Shown piece by piece: positions 8,139 to 16,874 of a DNA stretch of 40,517 nucleotides (its first letter is position 1; each line of letters opens with the position of its first letter). The notes below the pieces were generated by a model. The model searched no databases. It was given only the letters and a program-made list of their open reading frames with translations, and was not told the origin of the DNA. Origin of the DNA: JAJDFU01 sp964641965 (lineage in GTDB: Bacteria; Bacteroidota; Bacteroidia; Chitinophagales; Saprospiraceae); NCBI GenBank assembly GCA_964641965.1, contig CAZXLD010000045.1, positions 1 through 40,517 on the forward strand. The letters are read 5' to 3'. A program made the position numbers and the translations under genes.

Positions 8139-8873
8139 ATGGAAACATCCCTTCGCCCGTATTTTCTTCTATACCTTGCCGCTACAGTACTGCCCCTTGC
8201 AAGCTTTAGTCAGGTAGTTGATACTAACTTATTAAAAATCAATCAGCTTACACCAAGTACCTATCTACATATTTCCTACTTGGATGGAGGGGCTCTATAC
8301 GGCAAGGTACCCTGCAATGGAGTCGTATTGGTAGATAATGGGGAAGCTATTGTATTGGATACCCCTGTATCGGACTCTGCTTCGGCAGCTCTAATCAATT
8401 GGATAAAAACTGAATTGAAGGCTTCTATCATTGCCGTGGTGCCTACCCATTTTCATATCGATTGCCTGGGTGGACTTTCCGAATTTCATAAGCAAGGAAT
8501 TCCATCTTACGGACTAAAGCAAACAGTAAGACTGGCAAAAGGCAACGGAGCGGAAGTGCCCCAAAAATCCTTTTCCTCCAACAAGAAATTCCAGCTCGGA
8601 GAACATAAAGTCCTCTGCAAGCATTTTGGAGCCGGCCATACCCAAGACAATGTGATCGTGTATTATGAACCAGACGAGTTGCTCTTTGGCGGGTGTTTAA
8701 TCAAATCTGTTGGGGCCGGTAAGGGTAACCTGGCAGATGCAGATGTAAAGCAATGGTCTAAAACCGTGGCCAACATTAAAGGAGCCTTTCCAAACTTGAG
8801 TAGGGTAGTGCCTGGTCATGGAAAACCTGGAGGCATTGAATTATTGGATTTCACGATTGATATGTTCCATTAA
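8139..8873 (+). CDS. bla: Subclass B1 metallo-beta-lactamase
   Basis: 244 residues with a signal peptide (about 1-24, ending ASFSQ), so periplasmic. All B1 zinc ligands are present: His104, His106 and Asp108 in THFHIDCLGG, His167 in GAGHTQDN, Cys186 in FGGCLIKS and His227 in PGHGKPG. The spacing from His167 to Cys186 is the 19 residues usual in B1 enzymes. Lys189 and Asn198 (GNLADADVKQW) match substrate-contact positions of the class. By family knowledge this enzyme hydrolyses beta-lactams including carbapenems; activity here is inferred. No insertion sequence, integron or resistance cluster is near, so it looks like an intrinsic chromosomal gene, as in several Bacteroidota. Confidence 0.93.
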   Translation: METSLRPYFLLYLAATVLPLASFSQVVDTNLLKINQLTPSTYLHISYLDGGALYGKVPCNGVVLVDNGEAIVLDTPVSDSASAALINWIKTELKASIIAVVPTHFHIDCLGGLSEFHKQGIPSYGLKQTVRLAKGNGAEVPQKSFSSNKKFQLGEHKVLCKHFGAGHTQDNVIVYYEPDELLFGGCLIKSVGAGKGNLADADVKQWSKTVANIKGAFPNLSRVVPGHGKPGGIELLDFTIDMFH

Positions 8874-8944
8874 TGAGTGAATTGGTCCCCGTAGCAGGTA
8901 AAGCTAATTGTATTCGAAAAACCCAAATCTAAAATTCCATTCCA

Positions 8945-9571
8945 TTGGCACAAGAACCAACAAACCCAACCACAGAAACGGCCCCGGAATTGCGCCAGAG
9001 CCTTCAGGACTATTTATCAATTGGCTATTTATACTTGTTAGTCCTTGAAATCATTAGCGATTCCATACTGTACAGTTATGTGGGAATCAATATTGTCGAT
9101 TATTCCACCATCTTAGACATCTTGCTTAGTCCCGTTGCCTATTTAACTAAAGGGCCGCTTTTTGCCGTCATCATCTTGGTTATTCCACTGGCCACGGTTC
9201 TTTTAACCAATTATCAAATCAAACAGAATCGGAAAAAAGGGAAGCGCTCTAACCAAAATTTGGGCACCCGCCAATCTTTACGCCTGAGTCCAGGAATCCT
9301 TAAGATAATTGCGCCTGCCTTTATCATTTTATCCGCATACATCGGATATGCACTAGGAAGAGGGGTTCGCTTACAGGACCAAGTTGAAAGCGGAAAAATT
9401 GAAGTGGACCACGTACTTACTTTCCGAGATAACGAACAGCTGGAAGTGCTCCTGATCGGGAATAATAGTCAATATGTTTTTTTTATTGAACCCGGCGAAA
9501 AAGAGGTAAGTGTATCGCCGATTCCAGGCACCATCAAAAAAATAACCCAAATAGAAACCAAAGAGGAGTGA
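8945..9571 (+). CDS. Hypothetical membrane protein with TTG start
   Basis: 208 residues, not recognised. There is a polar N-terminus (1-20), a hydrophobic segment (26-45), further hydrophobic stretches near 56-85, a basic cytoplasmic loop (KQNRKKGKRS), a third strong helix (about 117-138) and a beta-rich C-terminal tail of about 65 residues. The frame has a stop at 8930-8932 and no ATG anywhere, including internally; TTG at 8945 is the only standard start (ATT at 8939 is the alternative). It precedes the triple-repeat protein by about 97 bp on the same strand, but a hairpin lies between. Confidence 0.6.
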   Translation: MAQEPTNPTTETAPELRQSLQDYLSIGYLYLLVLEIISDSILYSYVGINIVDYSTILDILLSPVAYLTKGPLFAVIILVIPLATVLLTNYQIKQNRKKGKRSNQNLGTRQSLRLSPGILKIIAPAFIILSAYIGYALGRGVRLQDQVESGKIEVDHVLTFRDNEQLEVLLIGNNSQYVFFIEPGEKEVSVSPIPGTIKKITQIETKEE

Positions 9572-9575
9572 CCCT

Positions 9576-9594
9576 ACCCCTTCTCGATAGGGGT
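9576..9594 (+). terminator. Small hairpin after the membrane protein gene
   Basis: ACCCCT and AGGGGT form a G/C-rich 6-bp stem with a 7-base loop, five bases after the stop codon. The following CCTTAACTTTT is a weak T-tract. It may be a weak terminator or attenuating stem before the next gene. Confidence 0.3.
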
Positions 9595-9668
9595 CCTTAA
9601 CTTTTCAAAGGGTTGAACTACCGTCGTGCTGGGAATCAGCCTACCTTTCGGATACAAACCTGTTGATC

Positions 9669-11330
9669 ATGACCTACTACCAGTATATTAACGGGGTTCG
9701 CTACGCCCGCGACCTGATCGCCCAGGCCGAAGAAAGCATCCTGGCAGCGGAGAACAACCGGCTTTCCCAACTAGCTGTCCAAGAACTATACCAAAGCGCC
9801 GAAGACGGTCGTCGAATAACCGATACGGAGCGCAGAACCTTGTGGTACATTCTGGAAAACAGGAGCCTCACCCCCGAGGCTCGGGAATGGTTGGGAAGGC
9901 GGTTGCAGCTAAGCAGTGATTCCGGATTTCAACAGCGGATTGGCCGAATCCTTCGAGAGGAGTACCAACTAAAGAATCTCCAGTGGGAAATAGCCGAAGA
10001 GGAGGCCAAAAAACAAGAAGCCCTGGGTTTTCCCCGCTTATTTGAATCTGCTTTTCGAGGCGCACTAGATGCATTCCTGACTCGAAATATTGGACAATTG
10101 AGCCTGGCTGCCTTCGTTAACCGCCAAGCGTTTGATGTAGTTTTGGGACCCACTCCGGAACAACTCTTGAAATCCTACCTGGACCGTGGGACGCTTTATC
10201 TGGTACCAACAACAGCATCCCTACCCGTCGACCTGCCACCCGAATTCGACCTGGATTCCAATTGGCTTTTCGTATTGCGTATTCCCGAATTTGAACCGGT
10301 ACTGTTTTCTGCTCAAGTCTCCCGGGCGCAAAACATTCAGTCCAGTCGGGGTTATATTTCCACAAAACCTGCCTTGGAAGAACGGATCGAGGCGGTTCTG
10401 AAACGTTTTACAAACCTGCCTGGCCTTAGATGGCAAATTAATGCTGAAGAGGTGGAGCGTCAGTTGGAATTGCAATCCAATCAAAACTTCGGGAATGGTC
10501 TGTTTTCAGCCATGCATACCGGCATCTACAATGGAGAAAGCAGCTTATCTTTTCGAGATTTTATCCGGGATGAAATCTGGCCGGATCCGGAACGCCATTT
10601 AAATGAGTATATCCAGGAATACGTCAATACCGGGACCTTACACCTGATCCCCATGGATTATCGCAAGCAAACCGAGCGGGGCACAGCCGCTTTCCCTATT
10701 CCGGATATGTTCTCCTTCTGGTTTGCTCAGGACTGGATCTTTGGTCTGGAAATGCCAGAGAAAACCCACATACGGGTACTCATCAATGTGCCCAGAGATG
10801 ATCAAAATGGAGAATTTGGCTGGAACGATGGTTTTATTCCGGAAGGAGAGACGGTTGAAGAAGTTTTAGAGCGGGTCAAGGCCCGGGAATTCAATTCACC
10901 TGAGCTGAATCTGATTTTTTCGGAACGGGAATACCGCGCTCAGGCACAGCAATTTGGGCCCGATTGGAGAAATGCACCCAGCTTGGTCCGGCAAACCCTG
11001 AATTCCATCCTGCATGATTACGTGGAACCCCGGTCCGTATTCAACCAAACCGCCGCCAAACACGCGGCAGACATCAAGCCCGAGCACTTTGAGACGCTCA
11101 GGCAATACCGGGAGGCGGTCAGTCAACAAGTCCGGATATACCTGCAAAAGGCTACTCTGGAATTCCTGCCGATCGAGCTACCGGACAACAATCCCATTGA
11201 TGGGGAGCCCATTGAGGATTTTTGGCAGTTTTTTGCGATCCTTCCCGATCTTTCCCGTTTTGGTTTTTGGGTAATCATCCCACGCTGGCCCAACGATGAG
11301 CAACTGCCGTATGTGTACAATGAAGGGTGA
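9669..11330 (+). CDS. Unrecognised protein with three diverged internal repeats
   Basis: 553 residues, no signal peptide or membrane helix, rich in Glu, Arg, Pro and aromatic residues; probably cytoplasmic. I do not recognise the family. After a helical N-terminal region (1-115) a module occurs three times: about 164-217, 310-374 and 484-540. Each has a Tyr followed by a (G/A)TLxLxP segment (YLDRGTLYLVP, YVNTGTLHLIP, YLQKATLEFLP), a Pro-rich loop, an aromatic-rich strand pair (WLFVLRIPE, WIFGLEMPE, FFAILPDLS) and a hydrophobic strand ending in a charged turn. Helical spacers of about 90-110 residues separate the copies. The start is ATG 9669; an in-frame TTG is at 9663. No motif suggests an enzyme. 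Confidence 0.65.
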   Translation: MTYYQYINGVRYARDLIAQAEESILAAENNRLSQLAVQELYQSAEDGRRITDTERRTLWYILENRSLTPEAREWLGRRLQLSSDSGFQQRIGRILREEYQLKNLQWEIAEEEAKKQEALGFPRLFESAFRGALDAFLTRNIGQLSLAAFVNRQAFDVVLGPTPEQLLKSYLDRGTLYLVPTTASLPVDLPPEFDLDSNWLFVLRIPEFEPVLFSAQVSRAQNIQSSRGYISTKPALEERIEAVLKRFTNLPGLRWQINAEEVERQLELQSNQNFGNGLFSAMHTGIYNGESSLSFRDFIRDEIWPDPERHLNEYIQEYVNTGTLHLIPMDYRKQTERGTAAFPIPDMFSFWFAQDWIFGLEMPEKTHIRVLINVPRDDQNGEFGWNDGFIPEGETVEEVLERVKAREFNSPELNLIFSEREYRAQAQQFGPDWRNAPSLVRQTLNSILHDYVEPRSVFNQTAAKHAADIKPEHFETLRQYREAVSQQVRIYLQKATLEFLPIELPDNNPIDGEPIEDFWQFFAILPDLSRFGFWVIIPRWPNDEQLPYVYNEG

Positions 11331-11450
11331 ACAATGCTTTAAAAGAAAGTGCCACTTAAATTGGTACGTGTCTGAATCATCCTTTTTGGGTAATCTCCTT
11401 ACATTAAAATCCAAAGGCTTTATCTGATCCAGCTAACCGAATTTGTGATC

Positions 11451-14123
11451 ATGAAAATCTTTCCATTCTTAATTCCACTTGTTTTGTTCTCCAGTTTATT
11501 ACAAAGTCAACCCTTCTCGGAAGATCAATTTCTGCAAGGGTATGCCCATTCCGATGACCAGCTCACCTTTTTGTTTTCGGAAGAAATGTACGAAGTGAGT
11601 CCGGGTCGGGTAGTGGTGACAGGAGCCTTTCGAAATTGGGACCAAAACATGGAGGAGGAGCGATGGCAGCTGGAAAAGAAGGATTTCTACTGGGTACTTA
11701 CCGTGGATAATCCAAACTTTGAGCTAATCCCACCGGCTACCCATTTCAAGTTTCGCATCGATAATGGGGAATGGATGGATCCACCCATGCAAGCGGTTAA
11801 CCAGTCGGGAGGCAATCTGGTCTTTTTACAAGGCTTTGAAGTGCCCAGTCTACGCGCCGAACTCAGAAATCCCTATTTGATTTGGGCAGAGGTGCATCCC
11901 AACCGTCCTTTGCTCCCAGAGGCATATCGATTGACAGACGCTGCTGGAAATGAACTCCCCATTGCAGGTGTGTTGCCACATGAAGGGCACACGGTCCTGG
12001 TCCGGCCCGAAGAGCCGATAGACCTTAAGCGGGTCTACTTTTTGGAAATTCCGGACCAGGATTTAAAAGTTCACTGTTCCTTCGATGGCTGGTTTCGGGA
12101 AGTTTATTCAACCAAAGCATTAGGAGCCAACATAGAGAATGGGATTACTACCCTTCGACTATTCGCACCGCGAGCAGAGAGCGTTTGGTTACATAGATAC
12201 CATGAGCGCGATGACCAAGAGCCCTACGGTTCCTGGGTGATGGTACCAGATACCCAAGGGGTATGGGAAATTGCCTTTGCTGTAGATTTGCACGGTACTT
12301 ATTATGATTTTACCCTCTACGGACCGGATGAGCCGGGCAACCATTTTTATGAAACCAATCCCGTCCATGTCACCGATCCCTATGCGCGCGTTAGCGACGA
12401 TACCTGGGGCAAAGCCCGTATCTGGCGCCAGACGGAACCGGCAACCCCGCTGAAAGGGGGCATTCCCAAGTTGGAAGATGTCATCGCCTATGAAGTACAC
12501 GTCCAGGACTTTACGGACCGTCTACCGGTAGGAGAGGAGTTGAAAGGGAGATTCCCGGCCATGATTGAGCCTGGCTTAACCAACAGCCGGGGAGAAAAGA
12601 TCGGGTTTGACTACCTGGTCGACTTGGGCATCAATGTCGTACATCTCATGCCTGTGCAGGAATACGTCCATTTCCCTACCGACGACTGGAAAGCTTCCTT
12701 CCAAGACGATCCTTATATGATCAGCCAGGGGGTTAGTGAAGAGAATTATCAATGGGGGTATCGCACCTCGCACGCAATGGCGGTAGAGTCGCGCTACCGG
12801 TCGCTCGGTAAAGAGCCAGGGGCAGAACGGGAAGAATTCCGGGATTTGGTGCAGGCATTCCACGATAAAGGTATTGCCGTGATCATAGACATCGTACCTA
12901 ACCACACGGCCGAAAACATGGATGGCAACAATTGGTTTTTCAATTTCAACGCCATTGACAAATTGTATTACTATCGCACCAAGGATTTTGAGCACATTGG
13001 TGCTTATGGCAATGAAGTAAAAACCGAGGACCGACCAATGGTGCAACGCTGGATTATCGACCAGTGTCTACATTTTATTAATGAATTTGGTATCGATGGA
13101 TTTCGAATTGATTTAGCAGGTCAAATTGATCAGCAAACCTTACTCGCCTTAAAGGAAGCTATTGGGCAGGATAAAATCTTGTACGGAGAGCCCTGGATTG
13201 GATCCAACGATCCGAATTATGAGAACAATCCGGATTGGGACTGGTACAAGGAAGACTCGCCCATTACCTTTTTTCAGGATGATGCACGTAATGCGTTCAA
13301 AGGTCCTGTCTTTGAATTAAACAGTAAGCAGAACGACAGGGGCTGGCCCGGCGGAAAGTTTGATGAACGGGAGCGCGTAATGAAAGGCCTGGCCAATCAT
13401 TTCCCCGAGGATAAAACCCCGCTCAGCGGCATCAACTACCTGGATATTCACGATAATTTTGCGCTGGCAGATCAGTTCGGGAGCAAAAATTTTGATGGGC
13501 GTTTGTCCGTTGATCAGGATATCTACAAAATAGCGGTTACTCTCTTGTACACTTCCTTGGGACCGATTGTCACCCACGGCGGTTCGGAGATCATGCGGAG
13601 TAAAGCGCACGCACCTTTAGGCGAGGTGGTGAAAGAGACCCAAGCAGGCTATAAAGTATATATGCACGGATACCGGGACACTTATAATCATCGAACCGCC
13701 AATCAATTTGATTGGGAAACAGTGGGGCAGGAACCCAATGATACGAATGCAAACGACTACCGCAATATGTACGCATTCTGGAAAGGGTTGAATGCGTTTC
13801 GCTTATCCGATTATGGGAAGGTGTTTCGGGTGGCGGAGCGCGTGCCGAAAGGGTACTTCCAATGGATTACTCCAGCCAATGAAGCTCTGTTGGGTTATAT
13901 GGTGGATGAGCAAATCCTGGTTTTGCTAAATGCGGAAGAAAAAGCGAACACCTTTACCAATATCAAGCTGCCGGAAGGGAACTGGAAACTGATAGCCAAT
14001 ACCAAGGAGATAGATCATGTGAACGGAGTCCGGGATCGGGAGGAATTATCCTCCTTAACAGGTGGCCAATCCATCCGGATAGGTATGGAGCCGACTTCGC
14101 TTCGGATCTGGGTAAAGGAGTAG
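11451..14123 (+). CDS. Secreted GH13 alpha-glucan hydrolase, pullulanase-like
   Basis: 890 residues with a signal peptide (1-20, MKIFPFLIPLVLFSSLLQSQ). An N-terminal beta domain (about 40-115, VVVTGAFRNWD) resembles a CBM48/glycogen-binding module, a second beta domain spans about 220-300, and the GH13 barrel runs from about 345 to 790 with a C-terminal beta domain. Catalytic regions are visible: YEVHVQDF, DIVPNHT, GFRIDLAG with the nucleophile Asp554, YGEPWIG with the acid/base Glu580, and DIHDN with Asp668. The YQWGYRT segment resembles the YNWGYDP motif of type I pullulanases, so debranching of alpha-glucans is likely; a plain alpha-amylase cannot be excluded. No T9SS domain. The gene is monocistronic with a terminator at 14138. 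Confidence 0.85.
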   Translation: MKIFPFLIPLVLFSSLLQSQPFSEDQFLQGYAHSDDQLTFLFSEEMYEVSPGRVVVTGAFRNWDQNMEEERWQLEKKDFYWVLTVDNPNFELIPPATHFKFRIDNGEWMDPPMQAVNQSGGNLVFLQGFEVPSLRAELRNPYLIWAEVHPNRPLLPEAYRLTDAAGNELPIAGVLPHEGHTVLVRPEEPIDLKRVYFLEIPDQDLKVHCSFDGWFREVYSTKALGANIENGITTLRLFAPRAESVWLHRYHERDDQEPYGSWVMVPDTQGVWEIAFAVDLHGTYYDFTLYGPDEPGNHFYETNPVHVTDPYARVSDDTWGKARIWRQTEPATPLKGGIPKLEDVIAYEVHVQDFTDRLPVGEELKGRFPAMIEPGLTNSRGEKIGFDYLVDLGINVVHLMPVQEYVHFPTDDWKASFQDDPYMISQGVSEENYQWGYRTSHAMAVESRYRSLGKEPGAEREEFRDLVQAFHDKGIAVIIDIVPNHTAENMDGNNWFFNFNAIDKLYYYRTKDFEHIGAYGNEVKTEDRPMVQRWIIDQCLHFINEFGIDGFRIDLAGQIDQQTLLALKEAIGQDKILYGEPWIGSNDPNYENNPDWDWYKEDSPITFFQDDARNAFKGPVFELNSKQNDRGWPGGKFDERERVMKGLANHFPEDKTPLSGINYLDIHDNFALADQFGSKNFDGRLSVDQDIYKIAVTLLYTSLGPIVTHGGSEIMRSKAHAPLGEVVKETQAGYKVYMHGYRDTYNHRTANQFDWETVGQEPNDTNANDYRNMYAFWKGLNAFRLSDYGKVFRVAERVPKGYFQWITPANEALLGYMVDEQILVLLNAEEKANTFTNIKLPEGNWKLIANTKEIDHVNGVRDREELSSLTGGQSIRIGMEPTSLRIWVKE

Positions 14124-14137
14124 GGTAGAAAGAAATA

Positions 14138-14172
14138 CTCGATCCAACTTTAGGTTGAACCGAGCCTTTTTT
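14138..14172 (+). terminator. Rho-independent terminator after the GH13 gene
   Basis: An imperfect stem (CTCG paired with CGAG at the base, CCAAC paired with GTTGG above, two mismatches) is followed by CCTTTTTTAT. It lies 14 bp past the GH13 stop and before the convergent trxB end. An A-rich stretch on the other side could let it work weakly for trxB too. Confidence 0.6.
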
Positions 14173-14191
14173 ATCCTTTTGAGTGTTGAGA

Positions 14192-15136
14192 TCAAACAAT
14201 CCCTTTTTCCCCCAGATACCGCTCGGCATCCAGGGCTGCCATACAACCTGTCCCAGCAGCTGTTACGGCTTGGCGATAGATATTATCCTGGGCATCCCCG
14301 CTGGCGAATACGCCTTCTATGTTGGTTTTCGACGACTTACCCTCGGTAATCAGATAACCGGTTTCATCCGTTTTCAGCCAATCCCTGAAGATATCGGTAT
14401 TGGGTTTGTGGCCAATGGCTACAAAAAAGCCTGAAACTGAAATTTCGGTTTCCTCTTGGGTTTGATTGTTGATGACCCGAACCCCGGTTACTTCCTCATC
14501 GCCCAATATTTCGAGCGCTTCCGTATTCCAGTGGATATGAATATTTTCGGTTTGCATCACCCGATCCTGCATGATCTTGGAAGCCCGCATTTCATCTCTA
14601 CGGACCAATAAATGCACCTTGGGGCACAATTTAGAGAGGTACATGGCCTCCTCGGCAGCAGTATCTCCACCACCTACCACAGCTACTTCCTGGCCCTTGA
14701 AGAAAAAACCATCGCAAACGGCGCATGCGGAAACCCCCTTGTTGGCCAATCGTTGCTCGGATTCCAGGCCCAGCCATTTGGCGCTAGCTCCGGTTGATAT
14801 AATGATCGAGTTGGCGTGAATTTCATGACCACTGTCGCTCCAGGCTTTGTGGACGGGTCCGGATAAGTCGACTTTGTCAATAAGTTCGTATCGAACATCG
14901 GTCCCAAAGCGTTCTGCCTGTTTGCGAAAATCTTCCATCATCTGCGGGCCCATTATCCCATCCGGGTAGCCCGGATAGTTTTCCACGTCTGTCGTAATCA
15001 TTAACTGTCCACCAGGCTCTTTCCCCGTGTATAAAACGGGGTTCAGACCGGCACGTGCGGCATATACAGCAGCCGTATATCCGGCAGGCCCGGAACCTAT
15101 AATTAAACAGAGTACCTTTTCGGGTTGATCTGCCAT
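14192..15136 (-). CDS. trxB: Thioredoxin-disulfide reductase TrxB
   Basis: NADPH-dependent FAD enzyme that reduces thioredoxin. The 314 residues show the FAD-binding GSGPAGYTAA (14-23), the redox pair Cys138/Cys141 in SACAVCDG, the NADPH-binding GGGDTAAEEA and the C-terminal FAD-contact segment GVFASGDAQD. Length is standard. Its likely substrate, trxA, lies 6.5 kb away on the same strand in a separate transcript. It is divergent from the membrane subtilase gene, with a 188-bp shared upstream region. Confidence 0.95.
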   Translation of the reverse strand: MADQPEKVLCLIIGSGPAGYTAAVYAARAGLNPVLYTGKEPGGQLMITTDVENYPGYPDGIMGPQMMEDFRKQAERFGTDVRYELIDKVDLSGPVHKAWSDSGHEIHANSIIISTGASAKWLGLESEQRLANKGVSACAVCDGFFFKGQEVAVVGGGDTAAEEAMYLSKLCPKVHLLVRRDEMRASKIMQDRVMQTENIHIHWNTEALEILGDEEVTGVRVINNQTQEETEISVSGFFVAIGHKPNTDIFRDWLKTDETGYLITEGKSSKTNIEGVFASGDAQDNIYRQAVTAAGTGCMAALDAERYLGEKGIV

Positions 15137-15324
15137 GGGTTAAATTTTGTTTAATGAAGGATCGTTGGTTTTGATCGGTAAATTTAACAAGATAATCCGG
15201 CCCGGAAGGGTGATCCGAATTACCGAAGATGTATCGGGCATTAAAACGGATTACCTCTACCCTTGGTCGAATAAAGCTTGTCAGTTATTCGTTTTTTTCA
15301 TAGTATTCTACAAACTGAGGAATT

Positions 15325-16857
15325 ATGAGTTTATATGTGCTGGGTTATTTTGTGGCTGTAACTGCTTTAGGATTGTGGTTTGGTTACCGGACGGACAGTT
15401 CCAAGCGGAAAGTATTCCTTCCGGCTTTACTACTTGGGCTTGGGCTTTTTTTGAGCGGCCTGCTTTTTGCCGACCAATCCTGGCTGAATGTGTCTAAAAT
15501 TGCCGCTCGGGATCTATTGATCCTGGCGGGTACCGGTTTTTTATTTCAGTTGCTTCCTTCCAAGAAGGGATGGTTTTGGGTGGGCACTGCCCTTATCCTT
15601 TCCGCACTTTGGTTTGCATACCGCCCTGCTATGCAGCATGCCTACCAGGCGACCAATTCTCCATTTCCCCAAGCGTTGGATGAAAACGGAGAGTTGCTGG
15701 TAGAGCTGAAAGAAGGTTCCGTTTTTACCGATTTGGAGGGGCTGGTCAAGCGTTATGATCTGAGTGGGGAGACCGCCTTCGCAATGGAGGATACAGAACA
15801 GACCCTATTGGATAATTACCTGGTCGTGAATGTGCCTACCGACTATGCTCGCCAACTGGACCAGATCAAATCCGAATTATCGGCACACCCGGCAGTAGAA
15901 TGGGTCGAAGACAATGAATTGATCCAACTGGACCCTCAGCCAGTCACCCTGCCCAATCGAATTAACCGCAAGGCCTACGGTATTAATGATCCAGGCCTGG
16001 AGCAATTATGGGGATTTGAGGCCATGAAAGTGGATCAGATTTATCGCCGGATTCGAGATAGTAAACTGAAGCCCAAGAAGAAAGCAGTAATTGCCATTTT
16101 GGATACGGGGGTAGATGGCCAACATGAAGATCTTAAGGCTAATTACACCTCTACCCAAACCAAATACGATGATGACCCTCGAGGTCACGGTACACACTGT
16201 GCCGGAATTGCCGGCGCTGTGAGCAACAACGGGGTGGGCGTAGCTTCTTTGGCTCCCGACAATGGGTTTGTCCAGATTACCAGTATCAAAGTGCTAAATG
16301 GCTTTGGTATGGGTACGCAGCGCACCATTGTAAACGGCATTCTGGAAGCTGCCGATCGCAAAGCGGATGTGTTGTCCCTTTCCTTGGGTGGCCCGTCGAG
16401 CGACTCCAAACAGCGCGCTTATGAGAAAGCCATTAAATACGCTAAGAAAAAAGGTGCTATCGTAGTAGTAGCCGCCGGTAATTCCAACCGAAACGCCAAG
16501 TATTTTGCTCCGGCTAATGCTAGAGGAGCAATTACAGTAGCCGCCATAGGGGAAGACCGGCAGAAAGCCGTTTTCTCCAATACGGTTCAAGACCTGGATA
16601 TGGGTCTGGCGGCCCCTGGTGTTGGGATTTATTCTACAATCCCTGGCAGCCAATACGAAACCTATAACGGGACCTCTATGGCGACGCCTTATGTAGCTGG
16701 ATTGGCCGGTTTGATGAAAAGCCTCCGTCCAAAGTTGACCAGTGAGGAGTTTTACCGGATCGTCCACAAAACCGGAAGCACAACGAATACCCCTAAGGAA
16801 ACAGGTCGGATTATCCAACCTAACGCAGCTGTTGGGATGCTTTTGGGTGTTCAGTAG
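15325..16857 (+). CDS. Subtilisin-like serine protease with N-terminal membrane domain
   Basis: 510 residues. About 1-100 contain four hydrophobic segments (near 2-20, 30-48, 62-77 and 82-98) instead of a signal peptide. About 115-205 resemble an I9-type propeptide (VVNVPTDYARQLDQI, HPAVEWVEDNE). The S8 peptidase domain follows with Asp260 (AILDTGVD), His288 (RGHGTHCAGI), an oxyanion Asn in VVAAGNSN and Ser451 (NGTSMATPYVAG), so it should be active. The start follows GAGG at 15317-15320. With four membrane helices the protease domain should face the periplasm if the N-terminus is also outside. Subtilases are usually secreted, so this membrane anchoring is uncommon. The AraC-type regulator gene begins 17 bp downstream. 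Confidence 0.85.
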   Translation: MSLYVLGYFVAVTALGLWFGYRTDSSKRKVFLPALLLGLGLFLSGLLFADQSWLNVSKIAARDLLILAGTGFLFQLLPSKKGWFWVGTALILSALWFAYRPAMQHAYQATNSPFPQALDENGELLVELKEGSVFTDLEGLVKRYDLSGETAFAMEDTEQTLLDNYLVVNVPTDYARQLDQIKSELSAHPAVEWVEDNELIQLDPQPVTLPNRINRKAYGINDPGLEQLWGFEAMKVDQIYRRIRDSKLKPKKKAVIAILDTGVDGQHEDLKANYTSTQTKYDDDPRGHGTHCAGIAGAVSNNGVGVASLAPDNGFVQITSIKVLNGFGMGTQRTIVNGILEAADRKADVLSLSLGGPSSDSKQRAYEKAIKYAKKKGAIVVVAAGNSNRNAKYFAPANARGAITVAAIGEDRQKAVFSNTVQDLDMGLAAPGVGIYSTIPGSQYETYNGTSMATPYVAGLAGLMKSLRPKLTSEEFYRIVHKTGSTTNTPKETGRIIQPNAAVGMLLGVQ

Positions 16858-16874
16858 GGGCTCACTGATAAAGG

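Noticed and set aside
12576..13046. Minus-strand open frame of 156 codons
   Set aside because: Antisense to the GH13 barrel, which has all catalytic regions on the plus strand.
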